From the NCBI RefSeq assembly GCF_000687475.1, contig NC_057320.1, positions 3,782,001-3,846,000 on the forward strand: a stretch of 64,000 bases of DNA, written 5' to 3'. Position numbers and translations under genes: made by a program. Shown in pieces: positions 22,197 to 34,577 of the stretch. Origin of the DNA: Ustilaginoidea virens. Taxonomy: Eukaryota > Ascomycota > Sordariomycetes > Hypocreales > Clavicipitaceae. Below the pieces are notes generated by a model. The model saw only the letters and a list, made by a program, of their open reading frames with translations. It searched no databases and had not been told where the DNA came from. Position 1 is the stretch's first letter, and each line of letters begins with the position of its first letter.

Positions 22197-25100
22197 TCAT
22201 TGAGCTCGCTTTCCGTCCTCGTCGCTGCAGGTATGGCACCCAACCTTCTCACGGAGGGCCTCGCCACCGTCAGAATTGGAGCCGCTCTCCACGTCACTTG
22301 ATTCGATTCCAGCCCGAAAGTACTGGCCAAACACGCGCGCTTCCAGGTCTGCTCTCTTGTCAGACATCTTTCTTGCCTGTCGGCGAAAGTACACCCTCTT
22401 GGCCCATTTCCACGATTCAATGCCGAGGAAGAACAAAATTGCCTCGACAAAGACGATTCCCCACTCCCAGCTGATGCCCGAGTGCTTGAATACAACCGTG
22501 TTGAGTCCTGGAATGTAAATGATGGGAAACATGCTGACGAAGCCCGCAACAATAGACCAGAAGAGAAACTTGTTGCGCCACGCATCAAGGATCCATTGTG
22601 TAAAGTACTTCTTGCTCTTGGGTTGCATGCGGAAGAACGACCGTCGCATATTCACCATCTCCCAAGCCAGGAACAGGGCGAACCAGGTAAGACAAGCGAA
22701 AGTGGTAGCCCGTGCGCGAAAGACAGCCTTGCACTCATCCGAGTACTCGTTGTTGCAGTTGTCACCGAGATCATCCGCGCCGTTTCCGAAACCGTAGAGA
22801 ACGAGGATAAAGGATGCCAGGCAGAGTGCAGACATCCAAAGACCGTATACCATCATGTCGATTAATAACTCGGGAGTGAAAACACCCTGCTTCAACTGGT
22901 TTTTTCCCCCAAGGGCGTTAGTTTAGCCCAAAGGCACTCTCTTCCAGAAAACAAGGTGGAATATAATCTTACATTTTGAGGAGGCCGTTGCATGATATCC
23001 GGGGCAGCTATTTCGAACCCCAGACCCATGTCGGGCATGCCAGATGTAATCATAATGATCCAGAGAATTTCGACTGGGGCTAGAGGGAAAACAGAGATGC
23101 CACGCTTGTCCTTGAACACCAGCCCGATCAAAAGTGTACATGCTTGGGCAATGTTTTCGGCCAAGACGTGCAAAATGAACTTCTGAATATTGTCAAACAT
23201 GCGTCGGCCTTCTTCCACGGCGTTGAGGATCGATGCAAAATTGTCATCCATGAGAACAATATCAGATGCCTCCTTGGCAACATCAGAACCGACCTGACCC
23301 ATGGCGATGCCTACATCAGCTTGTTTCAGACTGGGAGAATCATTGACTCCATCCCCCGTCATGGCAACAAAGCATCGGCGGCGGTGGAGAGCCTCGATCA
23401 TGCGAACTTTGGTCTGGGGGGCGCATCGGGCGACAACAAGAGGCAGAAGAGGGAGCTCGTCAATTTGCTCGTCAGTCAGTTTATCAAAATCCGATGCGGC
23501 CATCACCATAGTCTTGACCACGTCGGCAGCAATCTCGTTCATCCTGGTGGGAAGAATGCCGACTTCAAGAGCGATAGCACGAGCAGTTTCAGGGTGGTCT
23601 CCAGTTAACATATGGACGCTAATACCAGCCTCGTGGCATTTCCGAACAGAAGGAGCTGATTCAGGACGAGGAGGGTCATAGAGACCGATGAGCCCGCGGA
23701 AGGTCAAGTCTTTTTCAAACTCGCCACGCTCCAGCTCGGCCTCGTTATCCTCGACATGGGCAAAGTCGGTTCGACTAGCAAAGGCCAAAACACGGAGACC
23801 AAGACGAGCCATCGTTTCCATATTTCCAAGCACATCGCTTTTGATGTTCTCATCGAGTTCCTGGATTTCATCGCCTACGGTATAGCGAGTGCATGAGCTG
23901 AGAAGGCGCTCAACAGCTCCCTTTGTGAACAGCCACTGTTTCTTAGTTTCCCTGTTTTCGAAAATGACGGACATCCTCTTCACGTCAGAATCAAAGGGAA
24001 ACTCGGCCACCTGGTGCCATTGGGAACCCTCACCGGTAGAAAGACGAAGTCTATTCCAGTTGAAACGTGAGGCAAAAACTTGGATAGCAATCTCGGTGGG
24101 GTCACCGCGACCGCGCCATTCATCGTTTACCTTGTGTACAGAGGCCAGATTGGCAAGGGAGGCTACGTTGAGGTATTCTCGAAGGATCGCATCATTGGCA
24201 ACACTGTCGTCGCCGCCGATGGGCTCGCCATCAGCATTGTCGTCACGGAAGTTGATATCCTTGGGCTGGGAGGGATTTAGACCCAACTGCCCTACAGTCG
24301 GGTTAAAAGGCTCGCTGGTAGTGCCGACTGAGTAAGTGCCGCGACCGGGAATCCAAGCTTTCCTGACAATCATGTTACCCTGCGTAAGAGTTCCAGTCTT
24401 ATCGGAGCAGATGTCTACGGGCAAGTTAAGCGATTGACAGAACACAAAGAAGTGTGGCGCTTACTAGAGACCGCACCGAGAGCCTCGAGACTCTTGAGGT
24501 TGCGAACAATAACGTGGCGTTGAACCATACGCTTCGTACCTGCGGCCATGGTGATGGTGAGGACTACAATCAGGGAGGCTGGGATCATGGACAGGCCAGT
24601 TGCGACTGCATAAATGATGACTTCTTGCCGCGTGTCGAACTGATTCGTGGCCAAGACGATAATTGCACAGACAATGGCAGTGCCAAGGAGTAGCAATGCC
24701 AGCTTCGACAGCTTCTTCTGAAGGGGAGTGCCAACATTGACACCGAGGAAGCGACCAACCGCATCTGTCAAGGTCAAGGTCCAGGCTTGCATATATCTGC
24801 CAATAGAGGTTGTCCCATCCTTGCGTCGCTTGGGCTCACGACGACGGGAGTTGTTGCCACGAAGTGCTGCTGCAATTTGGCCAATTTCAGTATAGAGGCC
24901 AGTGGCGAACACCACACCACGTGCTCGGCCCTTGGTGACGGTAGAAGAGCTGTAGGCTACGTTGAGGCGGTCACCTGGTCCGGTATCTGCATCATATGTC
25001 GGAAGTGGTTCCTTGCGTACGGGAAGCGATTCCCCAGTTAGCAGAGCTTCGTTTGTTTCAAAGTTGACAGCCTCAACAAGTCGAATATCAGCCGGGACAG

Positions 25101-25707
25101 TGTCACCCGTCTTCAGCTCCACAATGTCTCCGGGGACAATCTCTGCCGTGACAACAGTCTCGTTGTTTCCGTTTCGAATAGCCTGCGCAGTTGGAGAACT
25201 AAGAGATCGGAGAGAGTCCATGGTTTTCGCTGCCTTGAATTCTTGCAGAAAACCAACGATGATGTTGAGAATGATAACAGCAGTGATGACAGCACCTTCA
25301 ATCCACGACTTGATGCCAAAAGACGCAGCCATTGCCAAAATAAGCACCTGTAATGTAAGTCTTTGATTAGTCTCCTGGCTATACAGACCAAATATGGCTT
25401 TTCTTCCTCTTTGCGAAGTATGGAACATTCGTGGGGTGATTTAAGGCAGGCTTACCAGTGTCAAAGCATTCGCAATTTGTCCAATGAAAATTTTCAACGG
25501 CTGAACCCCTTTTTGTTCACCGAATTCATTGTAACCATATTCTTCCAGGCGCTTCTTCGCCTCTACGTTGCTCAAACCAACCTCAACATCGGCAGCCAAC
25601 TGTTCTACAACATCTTGAATCTCCAACGCGTGAGCAGGGGCAGTCAAAGGCTTGTTAGCCTGCCCAGGAATGTGCCCCTGCACTTCATCATTCTGTTTGC
25701 CGCCCAT
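22197..25707 (-). CDS. ENA1: ENA-type (P2D) Na+/K+-efflux P-type ATPase, 4 exons
   Basis: Plasma-membrane cation pump that expels Na+ and K+ at high salt or pH (family knowledge). Exons 25707-25456, 25347-24465, 24414-22973 and 22895-22197 encode about 1091 residues, the normal ENA length. Visible P-type motifs: LLTGESLPV in the actuator domain (TGES), CSDKTGTLTQG with the phosphorylated Asp at about residue 383 (rebuilt across intron 2), KGAVERLL, MLTGDHPETA, and MTGDGVNDSPSLKQADVGIA. At least eight hydrophobic segments are clear, and the C-terminal membrane block is complete. The introns (GTAAGC...CAG, GTAAGC...GTAG, GTAAGA...CCAG) are 50-108 nt. Ion preference cannot be read reliably from sequence, so a K+-preferring ENA paralogue is possible. 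No break or frameshift is seen. Confidence 0.95.
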
Positions 25708-27166
25708 ACCACCTTTACGGGCTTCGAATCATGTATCCGACGGATTATTGCTTGATGGGCCCCCAGCTTCGATTTTTCAACGTCGATAGTTTTGAGGAAA
25801 GGCTGATGGTATCAACGAATATTTGATGGGGAAACCCTGTTTGTGAGTCTGCAGTGGTCGCCAAATAGCTACGCCGCAAATGTATCCCGATGTTGTCTTG
25901 CAGCAGGTAAAAATTTTGAAGAGGCTCCGACTTAAAAAAGGGCGTGGACTCTTTTAAGGCTGCTGGCAAATTTGGCAGCAAGCTTTGAGAGATGAGCCAA
26001 GAAATGGCGTAACTAATGTCAATGCCAAGCCTCGGAAGCCTTGGTATTTGTGAATTCAGCCTCTCATCTCGAAAATCTTTGTGGATGCCCCGCCAGGCAA
26101 GGCTTGGCAAGAGGTTCGCGCCACGACTAATGGTTCCTTAGGACTTCTGATATCCATCCATTGCGACAGAAGATGTTGTTCTCGTGTAAAGTGTCCCGCA
26201 AGGTATCAAACAGGTACACTGTGGCGACACAGACGCTAGACAATCCCTGGCAGTTTGACAGCGTTTCGCGCTGGCTGCAATCACGTTCTCCGAGATGCCA
26301 TCGCTTCAATCGGCATTTGAATTCTCGCTACTACAATTGAGCAACCGCTGAGATAGGAAGCATACCCAGGATTTAGTTGGCACGGAAAGTCGGCTTGCGA
26401 AGTCTTGGTCTCGGGATAATTCTCGTAGCACGCTCTCCTGTGGTTTGATCAATTGGTAGCTCGAGCACTCTTCTCAAAAGATCCAATATCCATCAAATAT
26501 GTCAAGTCGTTCCGTTGAAGTCTCTTTTGAGGGCTGAGAGCCAGCATGATGATGTTTGTTGCCCTCGTTTTTTTCCAATGCCATTTTCTTTTCTCTTGAT
26601 AGGGATGATCGTCACTAATAATATTTTTATCAAAGAGGTGGCCTCTGACGGGCTCACTACCAGAAGGTGATAACGGTATGATTATGATTCCAGCCCTGGG
26701 ACTACGAATAAGGAGGGAGGGCGAAATGGTCAAGTCGGTGTTGACTAGAGCTCTTTGTGACAGCATTAAACGTGAGAGATTCTCACGTGATCCCAACATT
26801 CTGCTGATGCGATAGACGGATGAAAGTTCACAGATGGAAAGAGCGTCCCGGGCTGTCAATGCACCAGGTATTTGAACCATCGCTTACCCAGTTGAATGGT
26901 TCCCTCTTGCCCTGAGGATCGGGACAGGGTGCATTCCAAAACTGCATGTCACTCTTGCAACCAGACAGTAAAGCACCAAGCGCCTTAAACTCCTCGCTGC
27001 CCTCGGCTTCAGAGGCTCTCTCCATCAAGCAATGTCACGGCATAACCTCGCTCGCTTTACCCATGCCGACGGTTTCTCTGGCGACAATATACTTTAAGAT
27101 CCTACATTTCTTTCCCGCATGTAACAGCTCTTTTTCGAAATGTCTCTATTCCATAAACTTTTCACC
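25708..27166. other. Intergenic: ENA ATPase upstream region
   Basis: About 1.46 kb, presumably holding the ATPase promoter and 5' UTR. Short open frames on both strands show no domain. A 74-residue spliced frame at 27025-26766 was considered and rejected. Confidence 0.45.
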
Positions 27167-28014
27167 ATGGTGGGCAGCGACTTGAAGGCAGTCTCTAGAA
27201 TTGTGGTCGCCGCTGGGGTAGCGATTGTGGTCGCAGTACTTATGTTAGTAGTGTTAAGTTGTCTTGTCTCCTTTATCGACAGTCAAGGCTTATCAATTTC
27301 GTTGTAATTGGTCAGTTTGTTTACAGGCTTTTCCGCGTACCGATGGATCAAACGGTATCGTCGCAAACAGAAACTGTGGAAGCAGCCTCAGTCTCGACCA
27401 ATTCAGCAACATGCAGCCCACCAAAGACTCCAACCACTTGTTCGTCGAATCGCAATTGACACTTCATTAGGATGGTTCACTGTCCATAAGCGGAGCTGCG
27501 GGCAAATAGAAAAGGGAGACTGGTGAGTCAAACGAGTATTTATCGGCAGCGTTGAGGTCTCGATGTTCTGCGGCACCACGTATGTCTATAACACTGGGGG
27601 CACTGACGTATTGGGAGCCCTCTTTGCGATGAGCCACTAGTGCGTGAGCTTGAACGGGAACCCAGAAGCTCAGGCAGTCCGATGCTGGCTTTCGCTAGAA
27701 AATTTAAACTTTTCCGACGTCTATCTACGCCGGCGTCGGATTCAACAAGTCCAAGACATGCTCGCCGCAACGCTCATGGGCAGGGAATCGGGACCCATGC
27801 ACACTGCCCTCTAGGAGAAGAAAGCATCGCTGTGGTTGATCTTGAGTTGGTGAATTTCCAAAGTGAAGTCTCGCAGCTTCTTGGATGCGGTCACATGTTT
27901 CATTCCAGATGCTTGGTCAACTGGTGGCTTAAGGGGAGGGGATTCTGCTCTGTTTGCAAATATCAATACTGGGATCATGGAAATCCAGCTATTCAGCAGG
28001 CCGAATCTCAGTGA
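27167..28014 (+). CDS. Possible transmembrane RING-finger protein, perhaps degenerate, 3 exons
   Basis: A spliced model of exons 27167-27281, 27327-27522 and 27678-28014 is in phase and gives 215 residues. The N-terminus carries one strong membrane segment (IVVAAGVAIVVAVLMLVVLS) followed by a basic region (RWIKRYRRKQK). Near the C-terminus GCGHMFHSRCLVNWWLKGRG leads into FCSVC, matching the second half of a RING-H2 finger (C-x-H-x2-H-x2-C then C-x2-C). The first half is weak: HCPLGEE has one Cys where two are expected. Donor 1 (GTCAAG) is poor, donor 2 (GTGAGT) is good. The gene lies at the edge of the mutated repeat island. It may be a pseudogene or carry extra splicing that I missed. Confidence 0.4.
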
Positions 28015-29115
28015 CGACAGCACGATCGACAGGAATGACCTCCGAGTTTAACGCAGCGCCAACTGATACGATAGTTCGAGGACCTTTTGCAAATACAACT
28101 TGGCCAAGGTTGAGTAGGTTCATGCTCACTCAACCCACCCCCAAAGGAATGTTAAAGAGCGAAGTAACAGTATGCTTCGCATACACGACACATGGTCCGA
28201 GACTATGAACACTCCATGACGCTTTATGGCCTTTGCTAGTATTGAATAGATCCATAAGCGTTGGTTCAAGCTCGATGCATCTGGCAGAGCCCGCCCTCCG
28301 TGCCGGAAGGGCCTAATTTCGTAAAACCAAATCCTGGAGTTCGCTACCCAATTACTGCCTAGGCATCTGAAGTTCGCAGTGTATATTGCCCCCAGCATTT
28401 TCTGTCTGCTGCTTGAGACGGAGACAAACGAGGATTAGTCTCTTGTATAATGAAATGGACCGCCGGAATTTCAGAACTTTAGATTTCTCGATCCTGAGAA
28501 TCACGGAAGACGGTGTCGGACTCGATTCGACATGCCAGCAACCGCGGGTTTTCCCCTTTGGAAAACCCTTTGGGAGTATGAGCAGTAATAACATGTCATT
28601 TGTAGACAATTAGAGTGGGCCGTCGGGGCCTTGAGGCCCACCAGCACTGTCGGCAAGCCAAAAACAGCATCCAATTACCATTAGGCCGAAATACCTCGCA
28701 CGGAAACTTTGCTTCGGAATAAACCAGCTGAATCAGCTGAATCTTTAAACAGCCTCCACGAACAGCGACGAAACCAAAAGGTTTCTTTTCGCTACATGAG
28801 CAGTCCTACTACTATGGTACCAGGCATACTAGACAGGTACCTACCTTCTATTATCAGGGAAAGCGGAGCTTTGCCTGAGATTTGCGAAGAAATCGGAAGG
28901 CAAGGCAGGAAGGGCGTAGCTCTTTCCCGCTTTCCCTCTTTAAAATACAGTGAGGCCGTCCTGTGGAGACATCTCCACTGCCTGCTCAGTGATTCGTTAA
29001 AAAACTTTTCAGAATTCTCAATTCGAGCGGACATTGGTCAATCAAGTCGGCAAAGTACTGTGATGTACTGCTTCCCTCTGAAAAAAGTGTAAAAGAACGT
29101 AAAAGTACGGAAATT

Positions 29116-29200
29116 AGGCGGTGAGGTTCTGCTATGTAAAAGGCGGTGAGGTTCTGCTATGTAAAAGGCGGTGAGGTTCTGCTATATAAAAGGCGGTGAA
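29116..29200. repeat. 25-bp tandem repeat, about 3.4 copies
   Basis: Units start at 29116, 29141, 29166 and 29191 (partial) and begin AGGCGGTGAGGTTCTGCTAT. The third differs by a G-to-A change. Confidence 0.95.
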
Positions 29201-29317
29201 AAGCGTAATTCTGCCATGCTTTCTAAGCAGAGGCCCGCTGCAGGCGAAAAAGCCCGCCGCAGGCGGCCCCCGGCAGGGCCCCCGGAGGGCCCCCGGAGGG
29301 GAATAATAAAAAATGCA

Positions 29318-29810
29318 TCATGTTAAAATATTTAAGTAAAAAGAAGGTAGCATTAAGGCGGTAAAAAAGGCAATAAAAAGGCGGTAAAAAAGGCAGTAAA
29401 AGGCGGTAAAATACGGCAGTAAAAGAAGGTAAAATAAGGCAGTAAAAAAGGCAGTAAAAATGCAGTAAATTATGTAAGACTGTAAAAATGGCAGGGAAAA
29501 GACGGTAAAAAAGGCAGTAAAAGGCGGTGAAGTTAGGCAGTAAAAAGGCGGTGAAGTGAGACGGTAAAAAGGCGGTAAAAAGGTAGTAAAAACGATAGTA
29601 AAATAAGATATATAGTAAAAAAGGCAGGGCAAAGGCGGTAAAATACGGCAGTAAAAGATGGTAAAATAAGGTAGTAAAAAGGTAGTAAAAAGGCGGTAAG
29701 TTGAGGCAGTAAAAAAGGCAGTAAAAAAGCGGTAAAATAAGGTAGTAAAAAAAACAGTAAAAAGAGTAGTAAAAAAGGCAGTAAATAAAGCAGTAGCTAA
29801 GCCGGACTAA
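29318..29810. repeat. Degenerate minisatellite of GGCAGTAAAA/GGCGGTAAAA units
   Basis: Dozens of irregular copies of a 9-14 bp unit (GGCAGTAAAAA, GGCGGTAAAA, GGTAGTAAAA). The GGCGGT core is shared with the 25-bp array just upstream, so one may derive from the other. Confidence 0.85.
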
Positions 29811-30726
29811 TATTTGCCCGCCTGGCTACTCCGCTTTCCCTGTGCCTTTGACACTGAGAAATTCAGCGGCACCCTAGTACCCAAGGTAAGTACTCCGTAG
29901 GGGCGCAGCACGCGCTACCGTTGGAATAGACCCTATTTTTTCGGGGCCCACAGGTCACTGCAAGTATCGGCCGGCTATTTACCTCAGTATCTCCTACTGT
30001 TAGAACGGCAACAGGGCCTCGTCGGTTCATATTGTACCAAATGATATACAGTCTGGTGCAATTGCTACTGTCTTGTGGTGCTATTACAGGGCAGGAGCGC
30101 CTATAATTCCTTCAGGCTTGTGCCTAGGGAATGCACTAACGGAAAGCACTTACGGTCTAGTCTGGTCCTCGGTGCAGCTCCTAGCATTTCCGTACGGAGG
30201 CTGCTCAAATCAGGAGACTGAATCCCTTTGACTACTAAAGTGCAGCTTTTATAATTAAGCAAAGCTGTGCCGAAGGTGCAGCATATGCTACATAAGTGCG
30301 TAAAGCGTGCCTTCCAGCTTTACTTCTTTAATAAGAGGCCAGGGGTGCTAAGCCACCACAATCACTAGCCACATGTCATTCAAGCAAGCCATCTGATTGG
30401 TCTAGAAGGCACTAAAACGCCCTTATTGGCTGAAAAAACAGAGCCGGTACGTATCTTTATAGATCCGGTACGTACTCTAAAGAGGCATAAATAAGGCTAT
30501 TACTATAGCATTTAGTATTGCAAGAGGTTGGGTTTATTCTTAATTATAACGAAGTGGCGGAAAAGAGGCGCAGAAAGCTAGGTCCAATAGAAAGATATAT
30601 AGACGAATCCTCACAGAGCCTATCTTATCCTATTGGTGTAAAATAACGAGGAATTACTCTGATTTATAGCGTAATAATACCCGCCTCTAATTCCCTTATG
30701 CATGATCTTAGCCTAACTATCGCCAC

Positions 30727-30857
30727 AACCTCATCAATATAAGCCTCGTTAATATAAGCAGCCTCATTAACACAAGCCTCATTAATATAAGCAGCCTCGT
30801 CAATATAAGCAGCCTCATTAATACAAGCAGCTTTATTAATATAAACAGCCTCATCAT
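30727..30857. repeat. Imperfect CCTCATTAATATAAGCAG repeat
   Basis: About seven imperfect units of 16-18 bp immediately upstream of the Helitron coding remnant, with C/T and A/G differences between units. Confidence 0.8.
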
Positions 30858-30886
30858 TAAGTAATTGTCAGTATTATCGTTATATA

Positions 30887-31192
30887 ATGGCTGCATTAGT
30901 AGTAAATCTAGAACCGCCTCCACCCCCCCCTTTACTACCATTAGCATAGCCTAATAATCCTGATTTTTCTGAGCCTTATAAGCAATATAGCCGTTGTAAG
31001 AGAGATAAGCCCTTATCTGAGTTTAAAGGGGCGAGAAATCCAAATAAGTTTATCTAGAATTATCTAGATTGCCGGCAGTAAATCTCTTTAGTATATTTTT
31101 TTTACTATTTTTTAGAGAACGATTCTAATACTTCTCTTCTTTTTATAGATAAGCTAGTTATCAAATATTATAGAGCGAATTAGGAGTATATC
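30887..31192 (+). pseudogene. Helitron coding remnant, block 1 (N-terminus)
   Basis: ATG at 30887 starts MAALVVNLEPPPPPPLLPLA followed by a TAG. Reading on gives YSRCKRDKPLSEF and, after another TAG, YLDCRQ. This resembles a short zinc motif whose first Cys has become Tyr. The block ends at the copia insertion. That it belongs to the Helitron is inferred from orientation and continuity after removing the copia element. Confidence 0.55.
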
Positions 31193-31969
31193 TATTGCAA
31201 TTCTCAAGGTCACTACAAAAGCAGAGCCTTACTAGCTAGCTAGATGGCACAAGACTATCTGCGACCTGTGAACTAATCTTAGTATAAATACTAGATTTTT
31301 CACCAAGTCCTAAGACTATACAAGTGCTATAAAGCAGGGCAAGTGTAAAGGCAAGGCAAATATAAGATAACCAGAAACGCAGGGAAGGTGGGAGTTAAGA
31401 GGCATATAGTGCATTAACAGACTCGATTGTGCTGCCCTTCAACTATCTAAAAAGAAGGGGGAAAGCTATCCTATATATACACGAAGGAGGGGTGGGCCCA
31501 GGCATTCAGGGTAGCCAGTAAGATAGCTCCCCGTAATGCTCACTATGCCACGTATATGATACGTCAGCAGCCCCACTATATCCGGCCTTTCCAACCACCC
31601 TAACCACCGCACTAGTAATTAGTCACCGTACTAGTAACTAGCCACCACGCTAGTGACTAACCACCACACTAGTGGACTAGCCACCACGCTAGTAGGCCAC
31701 CACGCTAATTTAGCAATGCCACACCACGCTAGTAGGCCGCCACCACGCTAGTAGGCAACCACGCTAATTTAGCAATGCCACACCTTTTCAACAAGGCCTA
31801 CCTTACTTGATATATAGTAAATAATCCACTGAAAATCCTTAAGGTAAAAGGCAAAGGCCTAGGTTAGTAAAAATACCATAAGTCTAAGAGACGGTATAAG
31901 GGCCAGAAGGTTAGTAGACCAATAGGGCATTAGGCCAGCAGCCTAGTAGGCTACTATAGGATTTTAACA
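31193..31969 (-). repeat. Copia 3' LTR (left copy), 777 bp
   Basis: Reads TGTTAAAATCC at its minus-strand 5' end and GCAATA at its 3' end. It aligns over its full length with 35729-36505, with about nine differences, all transitions. An internal CCACCACGCTAGTAG-type repeat occupies about 31605-31790. Confidence 0.95.
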
Positions 31970-32375
31970 CCCCCTCTGATTAGCTACTGTAGTAGCAAGC
32001 TAATCGTGTAAAGAATAGGGAAAGAAAATGCAGTAAAAAGTGCTAAGGAAAAACATAAGAAAAACCTTAGTAAAAGTATGTTAGTATAAGTTAGCAGGCC
32101 CTAAGACCTAGTAACTCGCGGAACCTAGTAAATTTAGGGCCCGGCAGTGGCTTAGTAAGGCCGTCAGCAGGCATACTATTAGTAGGTAAGTAGGTAATTT
32201 TCACTAAGCCCAGCTGGGCTTGCTCCCTAATATACCGGAATTTTAATAGTATATACTTAGTGCGAGCATACTAATTAAGGTCGTTAGAATTTGAAATGGA
32301 GCCCTAGTTATCGCAATATAGCGGTATAGGGCGTAAAATATCAATTTCCAGCTCCTTACAAAGGTTAGAAAGCCA

Positions 32376-34262
32376 CTATACCTCACGGATAGTCTCAAGT
32401 AATGCATCAGATTCAGCTTCTAAAGTAGATAGCACTACTAAAGAGGCTCGCTTAGAACGCCAGCTAATAGGACCACTATTAATAGTAGTAAAGAAGCCTC
32501 CAGTAGATTTAGAGGTTTCTTTACAGCCAGCAAAATCGCTATTAGAATAAGCGGTTATAATAGGCTGTTGATTGCTTTTAGTAAAGCAAATAGCTAGGTT
32601 CTCAGTGCCTTTAAGGTAGCTAAAGCTGCCTTTCGCAGCATTTAAATGCACATTAGTTGCCTTAGACATAAACCGAGAGAGGTATTGGGTAGGAAATGCT
32701 AGGTCGGGCCTAGTCATCATCATAAGCCACATTATAGTGCCAGTAAGGCTCTGATAAAGGCTCTGATCAGTAGGGCTAAGGTCTTTTCCACTAGATTCAT
32801 TTAGAATCCCTAGTTGAAGTGGAATAAGCTGAGGTTTAGTATCCTATAAGCCGAATTTAGATAAGACCTCTGCTATAAATTGGGCTTGGTATAGCCACAA
32901 TAAACCTTCCTTCCTATTTCGTATAATTTATACGCCTAGGAAAAAGGAAGCCGGACCGCGGTCTTCTATAGCATAGACCTTATGAAATTTCCTTTTTAGC
33001 TAGTTAATATAAGTTATATTTAGACCAACTAATAGGCAATCGTCAACATAGGTGATAATAAAGGTGCTGGTTTGCTTATTATAAAAGACGGCAGCATCAG
33101 AAGCTAAAGGTAAAAAACCTTCACTAGAAATCAGGTCTTTTAGCCGGTATTACCATTCGCGGGGTGCTTATTTTAGCCCGTATAGGGCCTTCTTTAGCAA
33201 GATAGCTTGCTTAACAGAAGGGTCGAATCCAGCTTCTTTAAGCAAAGTTAGTAGCCGTTGGCGCTATATATTAGACCAAAGCTTGCTATCAGTTAGTAAT
33301 AAGCTCTCTGTAAATTCAAGGAATCCGTCAGGGATATCCATATAAATAGTCTCAGAAAGCTCGCTATTTAGAAAGGCGCCTATAAAGTCTTCTGACTTAA
33401 GAAGGTAATCCACAGTAGCATTAGTATTAGTAATATCATCCGGGGTAGCATTAGTAATACTAGTAAAATTAGTAGGGTCCGGCATACTTTCTAGGTCATC
33501 CGGTATAGCATTAGTGCTAATAATGCTAGTAAGGTTAGCAGAGTTAGTAGGGTCAGAAATGCTTTCTAGGTCATCCAGTAAAATAGCAGGTTCTCTGCTA
33601 GATACCCCCTCTGAACCTATATTTTGCCCTCTATAAAAGTCCCCTTCTAGGCCACTAGAAATAGGGCCTATACCTTCATTTTGGTGGATAAAGGTAATAA
33701 AGGTTATTCTAGTAATATCCTTCTTCTTTAAAGGGTAAACCAGGTAGGTATTAGCACAGGTCTTTTTAAGTAGCTGAATACCTATATGCCCTAGCCGTAT
33801 ATGCCAAATGCCGGCTAATTGTAATAGCTTCTGATATTCTATATCATCTGCTATAAGGGCAGGAGTAGGGCTAGTAGCCACTACAGGGTCTTCGCTAGGT
33901 ATAATAGCGGGTTCTTTGCTAGTCGTATTAGCGGAAGGTTGGGTGGTAGGGCTAGTAGCCGCTACAGGTTCCTTACTAGTTGCAGTAGTAGGAACGGGGG
34001 TAATAGTAGTATCCTCAGGATCACTATAATCAGCAGGGTTAGTAGGGCTGAGGACCTCTACTATTATACTATTAGTAACAGTATAATGGCTACAAGGTTG
34101 ATGAAGTAGTGGTGTATCTATTCCTTTCTGTGGAAGGAAAAAGCCGTATTTATCAAAGTTAAAAATGCCGATGCATTTACGGCTTGCTGACCAAAGCTGA
34201 TTTTTAATTAGTACCCCTTTAGCGGCATAGTGCTTTACACCGCTAATGATGTTAATATCCAA
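32376..34262 (-). pseudogene. Copia pol remnant: gag-pre-integrase, reverse transcriptase, RNase H
   Basis: From the minus-strand 5' side: a 332-residue open frame (34262-33264) contains the gag-pre-integrase motif WHIRLGHIGIQLLKK and later the reverse transcriptase start DFIGAFLNSELSETIYMDIP. Between them lies only about 0.4 kb of Thr/Ser/Pro/Asn-rich sequence instead of the integrase core. Downstream, LYGLK is followed by a TAA where Gln is expected, then APREW and another TAA. The catalytic YVDD is intact near 33040-33052. The last frame (32732-32376) gives TRPDLAFPTQYLSRFMS and GGFFTTINSGPISWRSKRAS, the usual copia RNase H end. It cannot make a full polyprotein. Confidence 0.85.
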
Positions 34263-34577
34263 GGCAGGAATATATAGTGCATTCTTAAGCTCTATAATAC
34301 CCCATTTCGTAGGATTAATGCCCTATAGCACAGTAAATCGTGCCGTGCCCCAACCAGTAGGGGAAATAGGGCCACCACCAGTAGTAATTACAGGCTTATC
34401 ATCCTTCTCAAAATAGTGAAAAGTAGTGAAATGCTTCTTATCATTAACAATATAACAAGTGGATCCTATATCGTAAAAGAGGGCATCCTTAGGGGTCCTA
34501 CCGCCTGATTTAGCACTATAGCTTATATTAGTGGATATAGTGGTAGAAGAAGAAGAAGAATAGGATATATTAGTATC

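Larger units (their letters stand above)
28015..30886. other. Left margin of the repeat island, no gene
   Basis: Composition shifts from normal to TpA-rich between about 28.6 and 30 kb. It holds a 25-bp tandem array (29116-29200), a GC-rich palindromic patch (about 29228-29302), a long degenerate GGCAGTAAAA-type array (29318-29810) and a CCTCATTAATATAAGCAG-type repeat (30727-30857). No coding signal is found. Confidence 0.55.

Noticed and set aside
26766..27025. 74-residue minus-strand frame spliced from 27025-26888 and 26852-26766
   Set aside because: The required intron is only 35 nt, below the usual fungal minimum, and the peptide has no recognisable domain.
29116..29200. CRISPR-like direct repeats
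   Set aside because: Units are adjacent with no spacers and the genome is eukaryotic; this is an ordinary tandem repeat.
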